Of a stretch of 25,846 bases of DNA, positions 1 to 5,844 are shown piece after piece. The position numbers and the translations under genes are program-made. The notes beneath the pieces were generated by a model. The model made no database searches, was not told where the DNA came from, and saw nothing but the letters and a program-made list of their open reading frames with translations. The DNA comes from a virus. The DNA lies in the IMG/VR virus record IMGVR_UViG_3300021142_000162, positions 1 through 25,846 of that record. One strand, given 5' to 3'. How positions within the stretch are numbered: position 1 is the stretch's first letter; each line of letters opens with the position of its first letter.

Positions 1-279
1 GTGGACCCGCTCGTCCGTTGTGTGCGTTGCGGCCCGGCGGACAGTCAGCAGCAGCACGCTCACAACCCGGCGTCGTACCGTCGCGTCGGACCAGTCCAGC
101 ACGCGGACACACCACCATGCGTCCGCCGGGCCGTTACTCCTGGCTATGTCGCCAAGGGACACACGAGTCGCCAGACTCGTGCTGGCGCCTCCGAGGCTTG
201 CCAGTAGTGTTTTCCAGCCGTTCTCGCAGGGGCGGCGCTCGCGTATTTGCGCCAGCGTCATGGTCAGATTGTCGTTCAT
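1..279 (-). CDS. Hypothetical protein, 3' end cut by window edge
   Basis: This leftward gene starts with ATG at 279 behind a strong Shine-Dalgarno (GGAGGAACC about 8 bases upstream) and stays open for 93 codons to the window edge, so its C-terminus is missing. The N-terminal half carries a pattern I associate with a widespread phage and bacterial hypothetical family: LAQIRERRPCENGWKTLLASLG, broken here as LAQIRERRPC at residues 9-18 then ENGWKTLLASLG, followed by an SNGPADAWWCVRVLDW segment. No catalytic motif is visible and I assign no function. It lies 36 bases downstream of the next leftward gene and is probably co-transcribed with it. The long opposite-strand frames here are shadows. Confidence 0.7.
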   Translation of the reverse strand, partial: MNDNLTMTLAQIRERRPCENGWKTLLASLGGASTSLATRVSLGDIARSNGPADAWWCVRVLDWSDATVRRRVVSVLLLTVRRAATHTTDERVH

Positions 280-315
280 GGTGTCGGTTCCTCCTGTTGG
301 TGGGTTAGGCGGCGG

Positions 316-906
316 TCAGGCGGTAATTGTGGCGTCAGCCAGCCGGTCCATTGGCAGGCGGTACACGCCACCCAACCCGTCGGCACGTTCTGCGATCAGC
401 CCTCGCGTCCGTGGCGGGTTGGGGATGATGATAAATTCGGCAAGCGGCTGGCCGCCGTACATGATCGGCGGGTTAAACGTCACTCGGGCGCCGGGCTTGG
501 GGGCGGATGCGCGCCGCTGGCGGGATGCTTTCGCGCGATCCCTGCACCGCCGGCGCCAATCGTTCGCGTATTCGCTGTCCGTTGGCGTCAACAGGTCCAG
601 GATGCGGGCTGGACAAGAACATTCCAACGGCCCCATGTCCTCGCTCATGTCCTTGTAGCCAAACCCGTCGCCACGCTTTCGGCTGCCCTTGGACGTAAGG
701 CAGATAATGGCGAACGTCTCGAATGTGCCATCGGCGCGGGTGTGCCGCACGGCGGCGTACCACGTCGATCCCACCGTCGCGGATGCCGCGATTTCATGCT
801 TCTCGCCCGTGGAGGCGTCGTGTCGATCCCAGCGCATGTTGTCGCGCATCCGGCTATCGACGGTTTCGCCAAGCCGCAGCTTTTTGTAGGAAATTAACCA
901 GCCCAT
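316..906 (-). CDS. MGW-family hypothetical protein (DUF6927-like)
   Basis: A 196-residue leftward gene. I chose ATG at 906 because GAAAGG sits 8 bases upstream and the protein then begins MGWLISYKK, the usual start of an MGW-type hypothetical family in phages and plasmids. Other shared marks are TWYAAVRHTRADG near residue 48, GFGYKDMSEDMGP near 85, CSCPARILDLL near 100 and a WRRRCR segment. I believe the family is catalogued as DUF6927, but that is memory and not a search. The Cys-x-Cys-Pro and GYKDM motifs suggest a compact fold with conserved cysteines; the biochemical role is unknown. The stop of the upstream gene is only a few bases away (909), so translation is probably coupled. Confidence 0.75.
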   Translation of the reverse strand: MGWLISYKKLRLGETVDSRMRDNMRWDRHDASTGEKHEIAASATVGSTWYAAVRHTRADGTFETFAIICLTSKGSRKRGDGFGYKDMSEDMGPLECSCPARILDLLTPTDSEYANDWRRRCRDRAKASRQRRASAPKPGARVTFNPPIMYGGQPLAEFIIIPNPPRTRGLIAERADGLGGVYRLPMDRLADATITA

Positions 907-908
907 GG

Positions 909-1121
909 TCAGAACCTTTCGTGTATGAGGGTTCGGCACAGTGCGTGCCGTTCGTCGTCGTCAATCGCGGAGGCGAACGCCTCGCGCCACACTCCGCCCG
1001 CATCGGGAAACTTCACGCCACCACGTGCCCGCGCGCGCGTCACGCATAGGCCACCGTGAGGGCCAGCAATCCAGCAAGCCTCATAGTGCGGGCCGCCGTA
1101 GAGCAGCGTTGTAGCGCTCAT
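909..1121 (-). CDS. Hypothetical small protein
   Basis: A 70-residue leftward gene beginning MSATTLLYGGPHYEACWIAG. I chose ATG at 1121 because it lies one base after the stop codon of the upstream gene (TGA at 1125-1123), a typical coupled junction; the longer frame to 1214 would run deep inside that neighbour. The C-terminal part (GVWREAFASAIDDDERHALC) looks alpha-helical. I recognise no family. It belongs to the tightly packed leftward set of accessory genes and ends three bases before the start of the MGW-family gene. Confidence 0.65.
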   Translation of the reverse strand: MSATTLLYGGPHYEACWIAGPHGGLCVTRARARGGVKFPDAGGVWREAFASAIDDDERHALCRTLIHERF

Positions 1122-1122
1122 G

Positions 1123-1953
1123 TCAGTAGACCGCGAAGGCGTCATCGCCCCGCAGGTCCCCGCGAACGCCAGGGATACGTAGGAAGGCGCACGGGCCGCG
1201 CGGATCGCCCCCATAGCTGACCGTCGGGGGATCGCACGGGAAGGATAGCTCCAGCGCGATATTCACGACGCGTTGCAGCCGTTCGATGCGCGCCTGCCCG
1301 CGATCCTTCTGTTTCTCCGTCATCGGATAGCTGCAGCGCGCCGTTTCCCATGCGACGGCGGATCGGGCGTCGCGTTGCATCGTGGCCACAAGCCTGCCGA
1401 TGACGTGAGGGGGCGGGGGCGGTACGCTCGCCGCGCCGTGTAGGGCCAGTTGCGCGCCCAGTGTCGCGGCGCGGGCGGCGGATTCGTGTTTCGTGGTCAT
1501 TGTCGTGAGTCCTCTCTGTTGCCGGCTGGTCGCCACTAGGACCGGGGGGGGCTTGTCCGGGTTCCACGATTGATTCGCGGTCCAGGTCGCCCCGCGCGCC
1601 TCAACCTCAATCGCGTCGTATTCAGCGTCCGTCATGACAGACAGACGCCCGCCCCAGTTGGCGCCACGCAGGCAGCGTCGCACCACTTCGGCATATATCT
1701 CCGCCGTCGCGGCTTCTTCGTCGGCCAAAAGGCTGTAGGCGCCGGTTTTCGCCATCCTGCCACCAGCGGGCGACGCGGACGAGGCCAGCGATGTCCAAAG
1801 CGTCCAGCCGTCGCCGGCATCGTCGCGGCGAATTTCGTGGGTATAACCGTCACCCTCGGTCAGTAGCTCCCGCGCCGCGTCCGCTTCGGAGAGGCCCCGT
1901 AGATCGACGCCAATCCGAAAGCCAACGCGGTTGTCGAAAACGGTGTAGCCCAT
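1123..1953 (-). CDS. Hypothetical protein, probable fusion of two genes
   Basis: An open frame of 276 residues from ATG at 1953, which overlaps the upstream stop as TGATG; GTG at 1956 is also possible. No family is recognised. Residues 1-140 begin MGYTVFDNRVGFRIGVD and contain an acidic/aromatic stretch, DGWTLWTSL. Near residue 143 the frame reads through a run of eight C (coding strand) and then a 25-base element that is repeated elsewhere as an untranslated leader. After it, an internal ATG at 1500 has its own AGAGAGGA Shine-Dalgarno and would give a 125-residue protein beginning MTTKHESAARAATLG, with a PPPPPP stretch and a helical QKDRGQARIERLQRVVNIALE segment. Dropping one C from the run would end the first gene at once at TAG. 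Two separate genes, 1953 to about 1535 and 1500 to 1123, are therefore a real alternative. Confidence 0.6.
   Translation of the reverse strand: MGYTVFDNRVGFRIGVDLRGLSEADAARELLTEGDGYTHEIRRDDAGDGWTLWTSLASSASPAGGRMAKTGAYSLLADEEAATAEIYAEVVRRCLRGANWGGRLSVMTDAEYDAIEVEARGATWTANQSWNPDKPPPVLVATSRQQRGLTTMTTKHESAARAATLGAQLALHGAASVPPPPPHVIGRLVATMQRDARSAVAWETARCSYPMTEKQKDRGQARIERLQRVVNIALELSFPCDPPTVSYGGDPRGPCAFLRIPGVRGDLRGDDAFAVY
1523..1547 (-). repeat. 25-base repeat, copy 1 (leader element)
   Basis: This is identical over 25 bases to 4194-4218. On the minus strand it contains GGTCCTAGTGGCGACC, in which GGTC and GACC can pair across an 8-base loop. It ends 22 bases upstream of the internal ATG at 1500, and copy 2 ends exactly 22 bases upstream of the ATG at 4171. 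The conserved distance suggests a 5'-leader or promoter-proximal element and not protein-coding sequence. Confidence 0.85.
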
Positions 1954-2150
1954 CACGCAGCCCTCCGAGTAATGGCAGGCGCTACAACCTCGACGGTGTA
2001 GCCCAGCCGCTCAATCAGCTCCAACGCACTATCCGTCAGCGTCTTGTTCCCGGTCAGTTCCGCGAACGCCGCGGCGTCAGGGCAAGCGGGATACACCGTC
2101 TCCCGGCCATAAACCGAACGCACCGACACCTTGATCGTTTTTTTATCCAT
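1953..2150 (-). CDS. Hypothetical small protein
   Basis: A 65-residue leftward gene starting MDKKTIKVSVRSVYGRETVYP. The first 20 residues look like a beta-hairpin (KTIKVSVRSVYGRETVY), followed by an alpha-helical segment (DAAAFAELTG, then DSALELIERLGYTVEVV). ATG at 2150 follows the upstream stop (2156-2154) by three bases, and its own TGA overlaps the next start as TGATG, so it is embedded in a translationally coupled string. No family is recognised. Confidence 0.7.
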   Translation of the reverse strand: MDKKTIKVSVRSVYGRETVYPACPDAAAFAELTGNKTLTDSALELIERLGYTVEVVAPAITRRAA

Positions 2151-2153
2151 GAT

Positions 2154-2396
2154 TCACGCCCCCACGCATGCGCTGGTATCGCAGCCTAAAAGCCTACCTG
2201 CAGCCGCGAGCCACTCCCGAGCGGTCATCTCAGGCTGCCACGTATTGGCCAGCGCGTCGGTCGCGGCGTTGTTTCGCTGGCACCCGAGGTGCGGCGGCAT
2301 GCACGCCGCGACCTGCTCGGACAGGTGACACAGCAGGGTATCGTAATCGGTATCCGTGATGCCGATCATCGGGACATTGTTGTAGTTCCTGGTCAT
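2154..2396 (-). CDS. Hypothetical protein, first gene of the leftmost minus cluster
   Basis: An 80-residue leftward gene beginning MTRNYNNVPMIGITDTDYDTL. Its start has a purine-rich ribosome-binding stretch (repeated AGAG ending AGAGGAACC) about 8 bases upstream, so it is the best placed first gene of the transcript running to the left edge. It has four cysteines and a C-terminal MTAREWLAAAGRLLGCD helix. No catalytic motif or family is recognised. The intergenic region upstream holds spaced CGTCAA-type repeats that could control it. Confidence 0.7.
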   Translation of the reverse strand: MTRNYNNVPMIGITDTDYDTLLCHLSEQVAACMPPHLGCQRNNAATDALANTWQPEMTAREWLAAAGRLLGCDTSACVGA

Positions 2397-2453
2397 CAGA
2401 TTGGTTCCTCTCTCTCTCTAAACCGGACAACGCGGCAGGGACCTGGCATCCCC

Positions 2454-2623
2454 CGTCAAACAATCGCCGCACATCCGTCCATAGACCCCCTATAGGCGTC
2501 AATGATCGCGTCCGTCTACCACAAAAACGTCAAAAAACGAATAAATATTAGCCCTATCGCCTCATCCATATAGAGAGGCCAACCGTCGCGCCCCAACAAC
2601 CCCCACAAACCGTCAAAAAACGA
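2454..2623. repeat. Four CGTCAA-type direct repeats next to an AT-rich stretch
   Basis: Related copies lie at 2454-2466 (CGTCAAACAATCG), 2497-2508 (CGTCAATGATCG), 2528-2540 (CGTCAAAAAACGA) and 2611-2623 (identical to the third). Start-to-start spacings are 43, 31 and 83 bases, all close to whole numbers of helical turns. The third copy borders an AT-rich patch (about 2521-2550) in otherwise GC-rich DNA. The region 2397-2771 has no other convincing gene. It could be a replication origin with iterons or an operator for the diverging genes; I could not find a clear sigma-70 promoter pair. Confidence 0.6.
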
Positions 2624-2771
2624 CAAGCCAACAAACCCCTTGACACGCCACGCCACGAGAGGGGAAGAGAGGGGAGGGGGAGAGATGGGGAGAGCCATAT
2701 ACTGGTACCCCGCGCACACGCGAGAGCTACCGCTGGACAAACCAGCAGCGACCCTGGAAAGATCGCAACCT

Positions 2772-3521
2772 ATGGACACAACAGCACCAACACCAGCGCC
2801 CGAAACCGACGCCAGCCAGGACCTGGTCAAGCGCAAACTCAAGCCCGGCCGCAAGGTCAGCCCACGCAAGGCAGCAGCACGCGCCCGATCAAAAGCCTAC
2901 GCCAAGGCCCACCCAAAAAAGCGCGGCCCCAAGCCCGGCTCAAAGCGCAAAAAAAAGCCTACACCAGATACAGGCACCACGTCCCCCGCAGCAACCTCGG
3001 ACGACGCAACAGCAGACAACAGCTATCTCGCCCTCAAACCGTCCCCACGGCACATCGGCCGACCCTCAACATGCAGCGTCGAAATCTTCACCGAAGTCTG
3101 CGCACGCATGGCCCACGGTGAGTTCCTGACCTCAATATGCGACGATCCCGATATGCCGTCTTATTTCTCGGTGATTCGATGGCTCGAAAGCAACCCCGCA
3201 TTTCGTCCCCTCTACACCCAAACGCGCCGCACACAAGCCCAATGGTGGGTCGAAAAGGGGGCGTTGATCGTGGCCGAAGCGACCGATCCGCGCGTCGCGA
3301 ATTTGGCCAGACTTAAGTTCGACGCGTTCAAATACCTCGCCAGCAAGTTGGATCCCGACAACTATGCCGAAAAAACCGGAGGCGCCGGCGTCACGGTCAA
3401 CGTGCTGGTTGCCGAGCGTGCCAGCTCCGCGCGCAAGACGCTGCTGGCGGACCTCGCGTCCCTGGAGTCGGGCGCGCACCTGATTGAGGGCGAGGCGCGC
3501 GAGATTGAGTTCGAAGGCTGA
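2772..3521 (+). CDS. Terminase small subunit-like protein
   Basis: This is likely the DNA-recognition subunit of the packaging motor. From ATG 2772 the protein has 249 residues. Residues 1-90 are rich in Lys, Arg, Pro and Ala, a basic low-complexity tail that could contact DNA. From about residue 105 it matches the pattern of Sf6-type small terminases: GRPSTCSVEIFTEVC, SICDDPDMPSYFSVIRWLESNPAFRPLY, then WWVEKGALIVAEATD and KFDAFKYLASKLDPDNYAEKT. I chose 2772 because GGAAAG lies 10 bases upstream. ATG 2685 also has a purine-rich site (GGAGGGGGAGAG) and would add 29 residues, so the N-terminus is uncertain. The large subunit is about 4 kb downstream, separated by reversed genes, which is an unusual split. 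Confidence 0.8.
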   Translation: MDTTAPTPAPETDASQDLVKRKLKPGRKVSPRKAAARARSKAYAKAHPKKRGPKPGSKRKKKPTPDTGTTSPAATSDDATADNSYLALKPSPRHIGRPSTCSVEIFTEVCARMAHGEFLTSICDDPDMPSYFSVIRWLESNPAFRPLYTQTRRTQAQWWVEKGALIVAEATDPRVANLARLKFDAFKYLASKLDPDNYAEKTGGAGVTVNVLVAERASSARKTLLADLASLESGAHLIEGEAREIEFEG

Positions 3522-3583
3522 ATTGCCCGTTTGTTCACGGCAAGGCATTGAAATCTGACGACATTAGTTGACCTTACGCACGG

Positions 3584-3718
3584 TCAGTCGGCTCTAACTG
3601 CGTCAGAATCGCCCTTGGATGCGGCCAGGAAGCGGTAGACGCTGCTGCGTGCGATGCCCATGCGCTTCGCTATCTGCGTGGGCGTTTCCCCCGCCGCGTG
3701 CGCAAGGCTAGGATGCAA
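3584..3718 (-). pseudogene. Resolvase/invertase C-terminal helix-turn-helix remnant
   Basis: Reading leftward, the frame encodes a helix-turn-helix typical of the C-terminus of serine recombinases of the resolvase/Hin type: GETPTQIAKRMGIARSSVYRFLAA, here split as GETPTQIAKRMG then IARSSVYRFLAA, preceded by RLHPSLAHAA. The frame is open only from 3754 (after TAA at 3757-3755), and the N-terminal catalytic domain with its serine is absent. TTG at 3718 is the only plausible start. It is therefore a decayed fragment, or just possibly a 45-residue HTH peptide. Known family: this HTH binds recombination sites. Inference: it is a scar of a former invertase or resolvase module. Confidence 0.6.
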
Positions 3719-3859
3719 GCGGCGGATGCCTACGCCGATATGGCCGAGGACGATTTAGAGGCGCTGCCAGCTAGACCTGAGCCTGAGCAACGCGCGGCGC
3801 TTCGGGCTGCGCTGGTGGCCCGGCGGTTGCGTGGTGTGAGTATGATCCGTTGTCCGTGA
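3713..3859 (+). CDS. Small ORF, possibly a gene fragment
   Basis: A 48-residue rightward frame begins MQAADAYADMAEDDLEAL and ends at TGA 3857-3859. It stays open just upstream as RRVRKAR, so the ATG may be internal to a lost longer gene. The composition (acidic helix followed by EQRAALRAALVARRLRG) is protein-like. The VRKARMQAADAYADMAEDDL run faintly recalls the helical middle of small terminase proteins, so it could be a second, broken copy; this is a guess. There is no good ribosome-binding site. Confidence 0.3.
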   Translation: MQAADAYADMAEDDLEALPARPEPEQRAALRAALVARRLRGVSMIRCP

Positions 3860-3880
3860 GCGGGGGCGACGCGGTCAGCA

Positions 3881-4171
3881 TCATTCGTCCCTCCGCATGC
3901 CGGGATAGGGCGCATAGCTCGAGTGTACGCGCGAATGAGTGCCAAAGTCAGGCACGCACCATGGACGCGGCGCCATGATGGCCACAGCAGACTCCACCGC
4001 CCGCCGGACCTCACCCGCATCGAAAGTCAAAGCATTCCCGCGCGGCCTGCTCCACACTGGCCCCCAGATGATGTCCCAGCCGATCAAAAAATCGGCGTCG
4101 CCATGCCGGTTATAGATGCGGCGAACGACATAGCGTTGTTCGTTCGTGCGGGTAACGATATACTCGTCCAT
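3881..4171 (-). CDS. Hypothetical protein
   Basis: A 96-residue leftward gene starting MDEYIVTRTNEQRYVVRRIY, probably beta-rich at first (YIVTRTNEQRYVVRR, GDADFLIGWDIIWGPVW), then helical (GEVRRAVESAVAIMA). ATG at 4171 is fixed by a GGGAGACAGGATC leader, almost identical to the leaders of neighbouring genes. Twenty-two bases further upstream lies copy 2 of the 25-base repeat. It is the last gene of the 5229-3881 leftward group. No family is recognised. Confidence 0.7.
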   Translation of the reverse strand: MDEYIVTRTNEQRYVVRRIYNRHGDADFLIGWDIIWGPVWSRPRGNALTFDAGEVRRAVESAVAIMAPRPWCVPDFGTHSRVHSSYAPYPGMRRDE

Positions 4172-4193
4172 GATCCTGTCTCCCGTTGGTTAT

Positions 4194-4218
4194 CGGCTGG
4201 TCGCCACTAGGACCGGGG
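4194..4218 (-). repeat. 25-base repeat, copy 2 (leader element)
   Basis: An exact 25-base match to 1523-1547. It lies in the untranslated gap between the stop at 4243 and the start at 4171, ending 22 bases upstream of that ATG, so here it cannot be coding. It contains the GGTC/GACC inverted repeat. Confidence 0.85.
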
Positions 4219-4242
4219 AGCACGCCCCGGACCGTGCGGGAA

Positions 4243-4575
4243 TCAGACGTAAACTACCTCAACCTCGTAAATTTTCATTTCATCTCTTGTCAGCGGCCTA
4301 TTGGTTCGGATAACGCCGAAAGGATGGCGGGGTTCCGCCGGCAGGTCGCGGCGGAACGGGATAAACAGATCCGAGCGACTTGGCATTGCGACGTAATCCC
4401 ATTTAATGCCGGGTGGGAGGGTCGCGAACCCGGCGGGCCGATAGCGCATGGTGTAGGTGTTCAAAAAGCGGCAAGTGATGCGGTCCGTGCCCCGCTCACC
4501 GTAGTATTCGCGGTCGAACTGCACTACGGTGTAGCCCTCGGTGTTGTCGGTGTTGTCGGTGTTGAAGTCGTGCAT
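4243..4575 (-). CDS. Hypothetical protein with short NTD repeat
   Basis: A 110-residue leftward gene. ATG at 4575 follows CAGGAGACAGGATC, a strong Shine-Dalgarno, so the longer frame to 4620 is not needed. The N-terminus has a tandem triplet repeat (NTDNTDNTE) made by a repeated 9-base DNA unit, a place where copy number could vary. The rest looks beta-rich (GYTVVQFDREYYGERG, RITCRFLNTYTMRYRPAG) and ends MKIYEVEVVYV. No family is recognised. Confidence 0.7.
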   Translation of the reverse strand: MHDFNTDNTDNTEGYTVVQFDREYYGERGTDRITCRFLNTYTMRYRPAGFATLPPGIKWDYVAMPSRSDLFIPFRRDLPAEPRHPFGVIRTNRPLTRDEMKIYEVEVVYV

Positions 4576-4600
4576 GATCCTGTCTCCTGATAGGGTTGCG

Positions 4601-4777
4601 CTACTCGACAAACTCAACAACGATGCCGTCGTCCGTCTCGATGGTGACAGGCTCTGCGGTCTGGGTGAGCATGTCCCGCGCGTTGCGCACGACCGCCCGC
4701 ATCATGTCGCGTGCGGCGCTTTCGTCGTCGCCATCATAGATAGCGGTCTGTTCGGCGGTCAGTGTGATTGTGGTCAT
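4601..4777 (-). CDS. Small acidic hypothetical protein
   Basis: A 58-residue gene, short enough to be missed by usual length cut-offs. It starts MTTITLTAEQTAIYDGDDES at ATG 4777 behind AGGAGACCGACA and ends TAG at 4603-4601. The centre (ARDMMRAVVRNARDMLTQ) is an amphipathic helix and the C-terminus (EPVTIETDDGIVVEFVE) looks like two beta-strands. Its leader shares ACCCTATCAGGAGAC with that of the following gene, which supports real expression. The fold suggests a small binding or inhibitor protein, but nothing is recognised. Confidence 0.7.
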   Translation of the reverse strand: MTTITLTAEQTAIYDGDDESAARDMMRAVVRNARDMLTQTAEPVTIETDDGIVVEFVE

Positions 4778-4801
4778 TGTCGGTCTCCTGATAGGGTGGG
4801 G

Positions 4802-5032
4802 TTAATCGGTCGGGTTGACGATGTTGATTTCTTGCAGCCAAACAGTCGGTAGATCGGGATGCCATGCGCCATTGGCTTCCGCCCACGCTTCCTCGGATGC
4901 GGCGCGTTGGTCACGCGGATCGGTCCAGCGAACAGTGACGCCGATAGCCTTGAGAGCGATTTCAATCTCGGACACGATCCGAGATTTTCCGCTCCCCGTT
5001 GGGCCTGTGACGGTCACGACAACCTCGCTCAT
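4802..5032 (-). CDS. Mini P-loop nucleotide-binding protein
   Basis: A 76-residue leftward gene starting MSEVVVTVTGPTGSGKSRIV. Residues 4-17 form a beta-strand followed by a textbook Walker A motif, GPTGSGKS at 10-17, then a helix (RIVSEIEIALKAIGVTV). The remaining 40 residues are too short to hold a full AAA+ or kinase fold, and no Walker B acid pair is obvious. Similar very short P-loop proteins occur in phage accessory regions, with unknown function. It could bind ATP or GTP or act through a partner. ATG 5032 has only a weak TAGGA/GGA site upstream. Confidence 0.75.
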   Translation of the reverse strand: MSEVVVTVTGPTGSGKSRIVSEIEIALKAIGVTVRWTDPRDQRAASEEAWAEANGAWHPDLPTVWLQEINIVNPTD

Positions 5033-5043
5033 AATTCCGTATC

Positions 5044-5229
5044 CTAGCCAAGTCTCGGGTGATTAAAATAATACCAGCGGGCTTGGCCGAACGTATCCAG
5101 GCCCCGCCCGTGCATGTATTCGGCGTAATCTGCCTCGTCCGGCTCCCATCCCCTACGCGCGCATTGAGCCAAATAGGCCGCATCGCCAGCGTAGGTAGGT
5201 TGCTCCGAGTATTGCGCGTTACGTGCCAT
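5044..5229 (-). CDS. Hypothetical protein, first gene of the 5229-3881 minus group
   Basis: A 61-residue leftward gene, MARNAQYSEQPTYAGDAAYL at its start. ATG 5229 is set by the leader GGGAGATAGGATC, a close match to two other leaders in this group. The protein is rich in aromatic residues (YAEYMHG, then ARWYYFNHPRLG) and helical in the middle. No family is recognised. A sigma-70-like promoter about 50 bases upstream (5280-5308) would drive this gene and those following it. Confidence 0.7.
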   Translation of the reverse strand: MARNAQYSEQPTYAGDAAYLAQCARRGWEPDEADYAEYMHGRGLDTFGQARWYYFNHPRLG

Positions 5230-5279
5230 GATCCTATCTCCCATTTTCCCGTCCAGCCCATTGCCGTCCGGTGATCAGA

Positions 5280-5308
5280 GGTATACTCGGTGCATCCCAC
5301 TATGTCAC
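5280..5308 (-). promoter_or_regulatory. Putative sigma-70 promoter for the leftward group
   Basis: On the minus strand GTGACA (5308-5303) is followed after exactly 17 bases by TATACC (5285-5280), matching the -35 and -10 consensus at 5 of 6 and 4 of 6 positions. The first TGCATCCCACT repeat lies inside the spacer, so a protein bound there would block this promoter. The palindrome GTATAC also gives a TATACT for the opposite direction, with TTGCCG 15 bases upstream, a weaker rightward candidate. Confidence 0.5.
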
Positions 5309-5352
5309 CCACACAATACTGCATCCCACTTATGCGATATGTGCATCCCACT
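5291..5352. repeat. Three direct repeats TGCATCCCACT (putative operator)
   Basis: Exact 11-base copies occur at 5291-5301, 5320-5330 and 5342-5352, the first two followed by (T)ATG. Start spacings are 29 and 22 bases. They fill the gap between the leftward genes and the ribbon-helix-helix-like gene at 5381. Direct-repeat operators beside such genes are usual for autorepression, so this is probably that regulator's binding site. Confidence 0.75.
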
Positions 5353-5380
5353 GCCCGGACGGGTCCGCTATGTTGCCGGC

Positions 5381-5620
5381 ATGGCAACACGCGCAATCAA
5401 TGCACGCTCTAAGCAGGTCCCCATCCGGATCCCGCATGCCCTACATGCGGCCATGAAAGCGTCGGCAGACGAGGCCGGCCTATCGCTCGCCGGATGGGTG
5501 TTGGTCGCGTGTGCGGCCGCACTGGCGCGGCCGGACGATGCTCTTTCGCCGCCACCCCGTCACGCAATGGTGGCTGCACCGCCGCCGCCGCCAACGCCGC
5601 CGCCAATCGCCCCGGCGTGA
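5381..5620 (+). CDS. Ribbon-helix-helix-like DNA-binding protein
   Basis: This is a putative transcriptional repressor. From ATG 5381 the protein has 79 residues. Residues 11-48 read as an Arc/MetJ-like ribbon-helix-helix: a strand (KQVPIRIPHAL) followed by two helices (LHAAMKASADEAGLS and LAGWVLVACAAALARP). This family normally binds DNA as dimers through the strand. The tail is proline-rich, including PPPPPTPPP. The start was chosen because everything before it is intergenic with three direct repeats. There is no clear Shine-Dalgarno, so the transcript may be leaderless or weakly translated. The repeats between this gene and the leftward genes suggest that it controls both sides. Confidence 0.65.
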   Translation: MATRAINARSKQVPIRIPHALHAAMKASADEAGLSLAGWVLVACAAALARPDDALSPPPRHAMVAAPPPPPTPPPIAPA

Positions 5621-5621
5621 A

Positions 5622-5758
5622 CGTGGCGGCAGCCGGATCGTACGCCAGCCCGGAAACATCGTTGATAATTAGTGCGCCGGCAGCTAGCGCCGCCGCCATG
5701 GTCGCGGCATTGCGGTATCGACGGACACCCGCACGCCGCGTTCGGCCAGCGCCCATAC
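5622..5758 (-). pseudogene. folP: Dihydropteroate synthase (folP) fragment, frameshifted
   Basis: Leftward, one frame reads VWALAERGVRVSVDT; a neighbouring frame then continues NAATMAAALAAGALIINDVSG and LAYDPAAA. Joined with one missing base at about 5711-5714, this matches the core of bacterial dihydropteroate synthase, with the conserved SVDT aspartate and the INDVSG asparagine used for pterin binding. Only about 45 residues of a protein of roughly 270 are present, and the matching stops after DPAAA. It is a non-functional piece, presumably of host chromosomal origin, directly after the regulator gene. Confidence 0.6.
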
Positions 5759-5844
5759 GCCGTGAGCGCGCGGCCGGCCCGCTGCGAAACGGGAACCCTC
5801 GGGGGAACCCGAATTAGGCGCCGCGCTGCGGTGCGAAGACCCGG

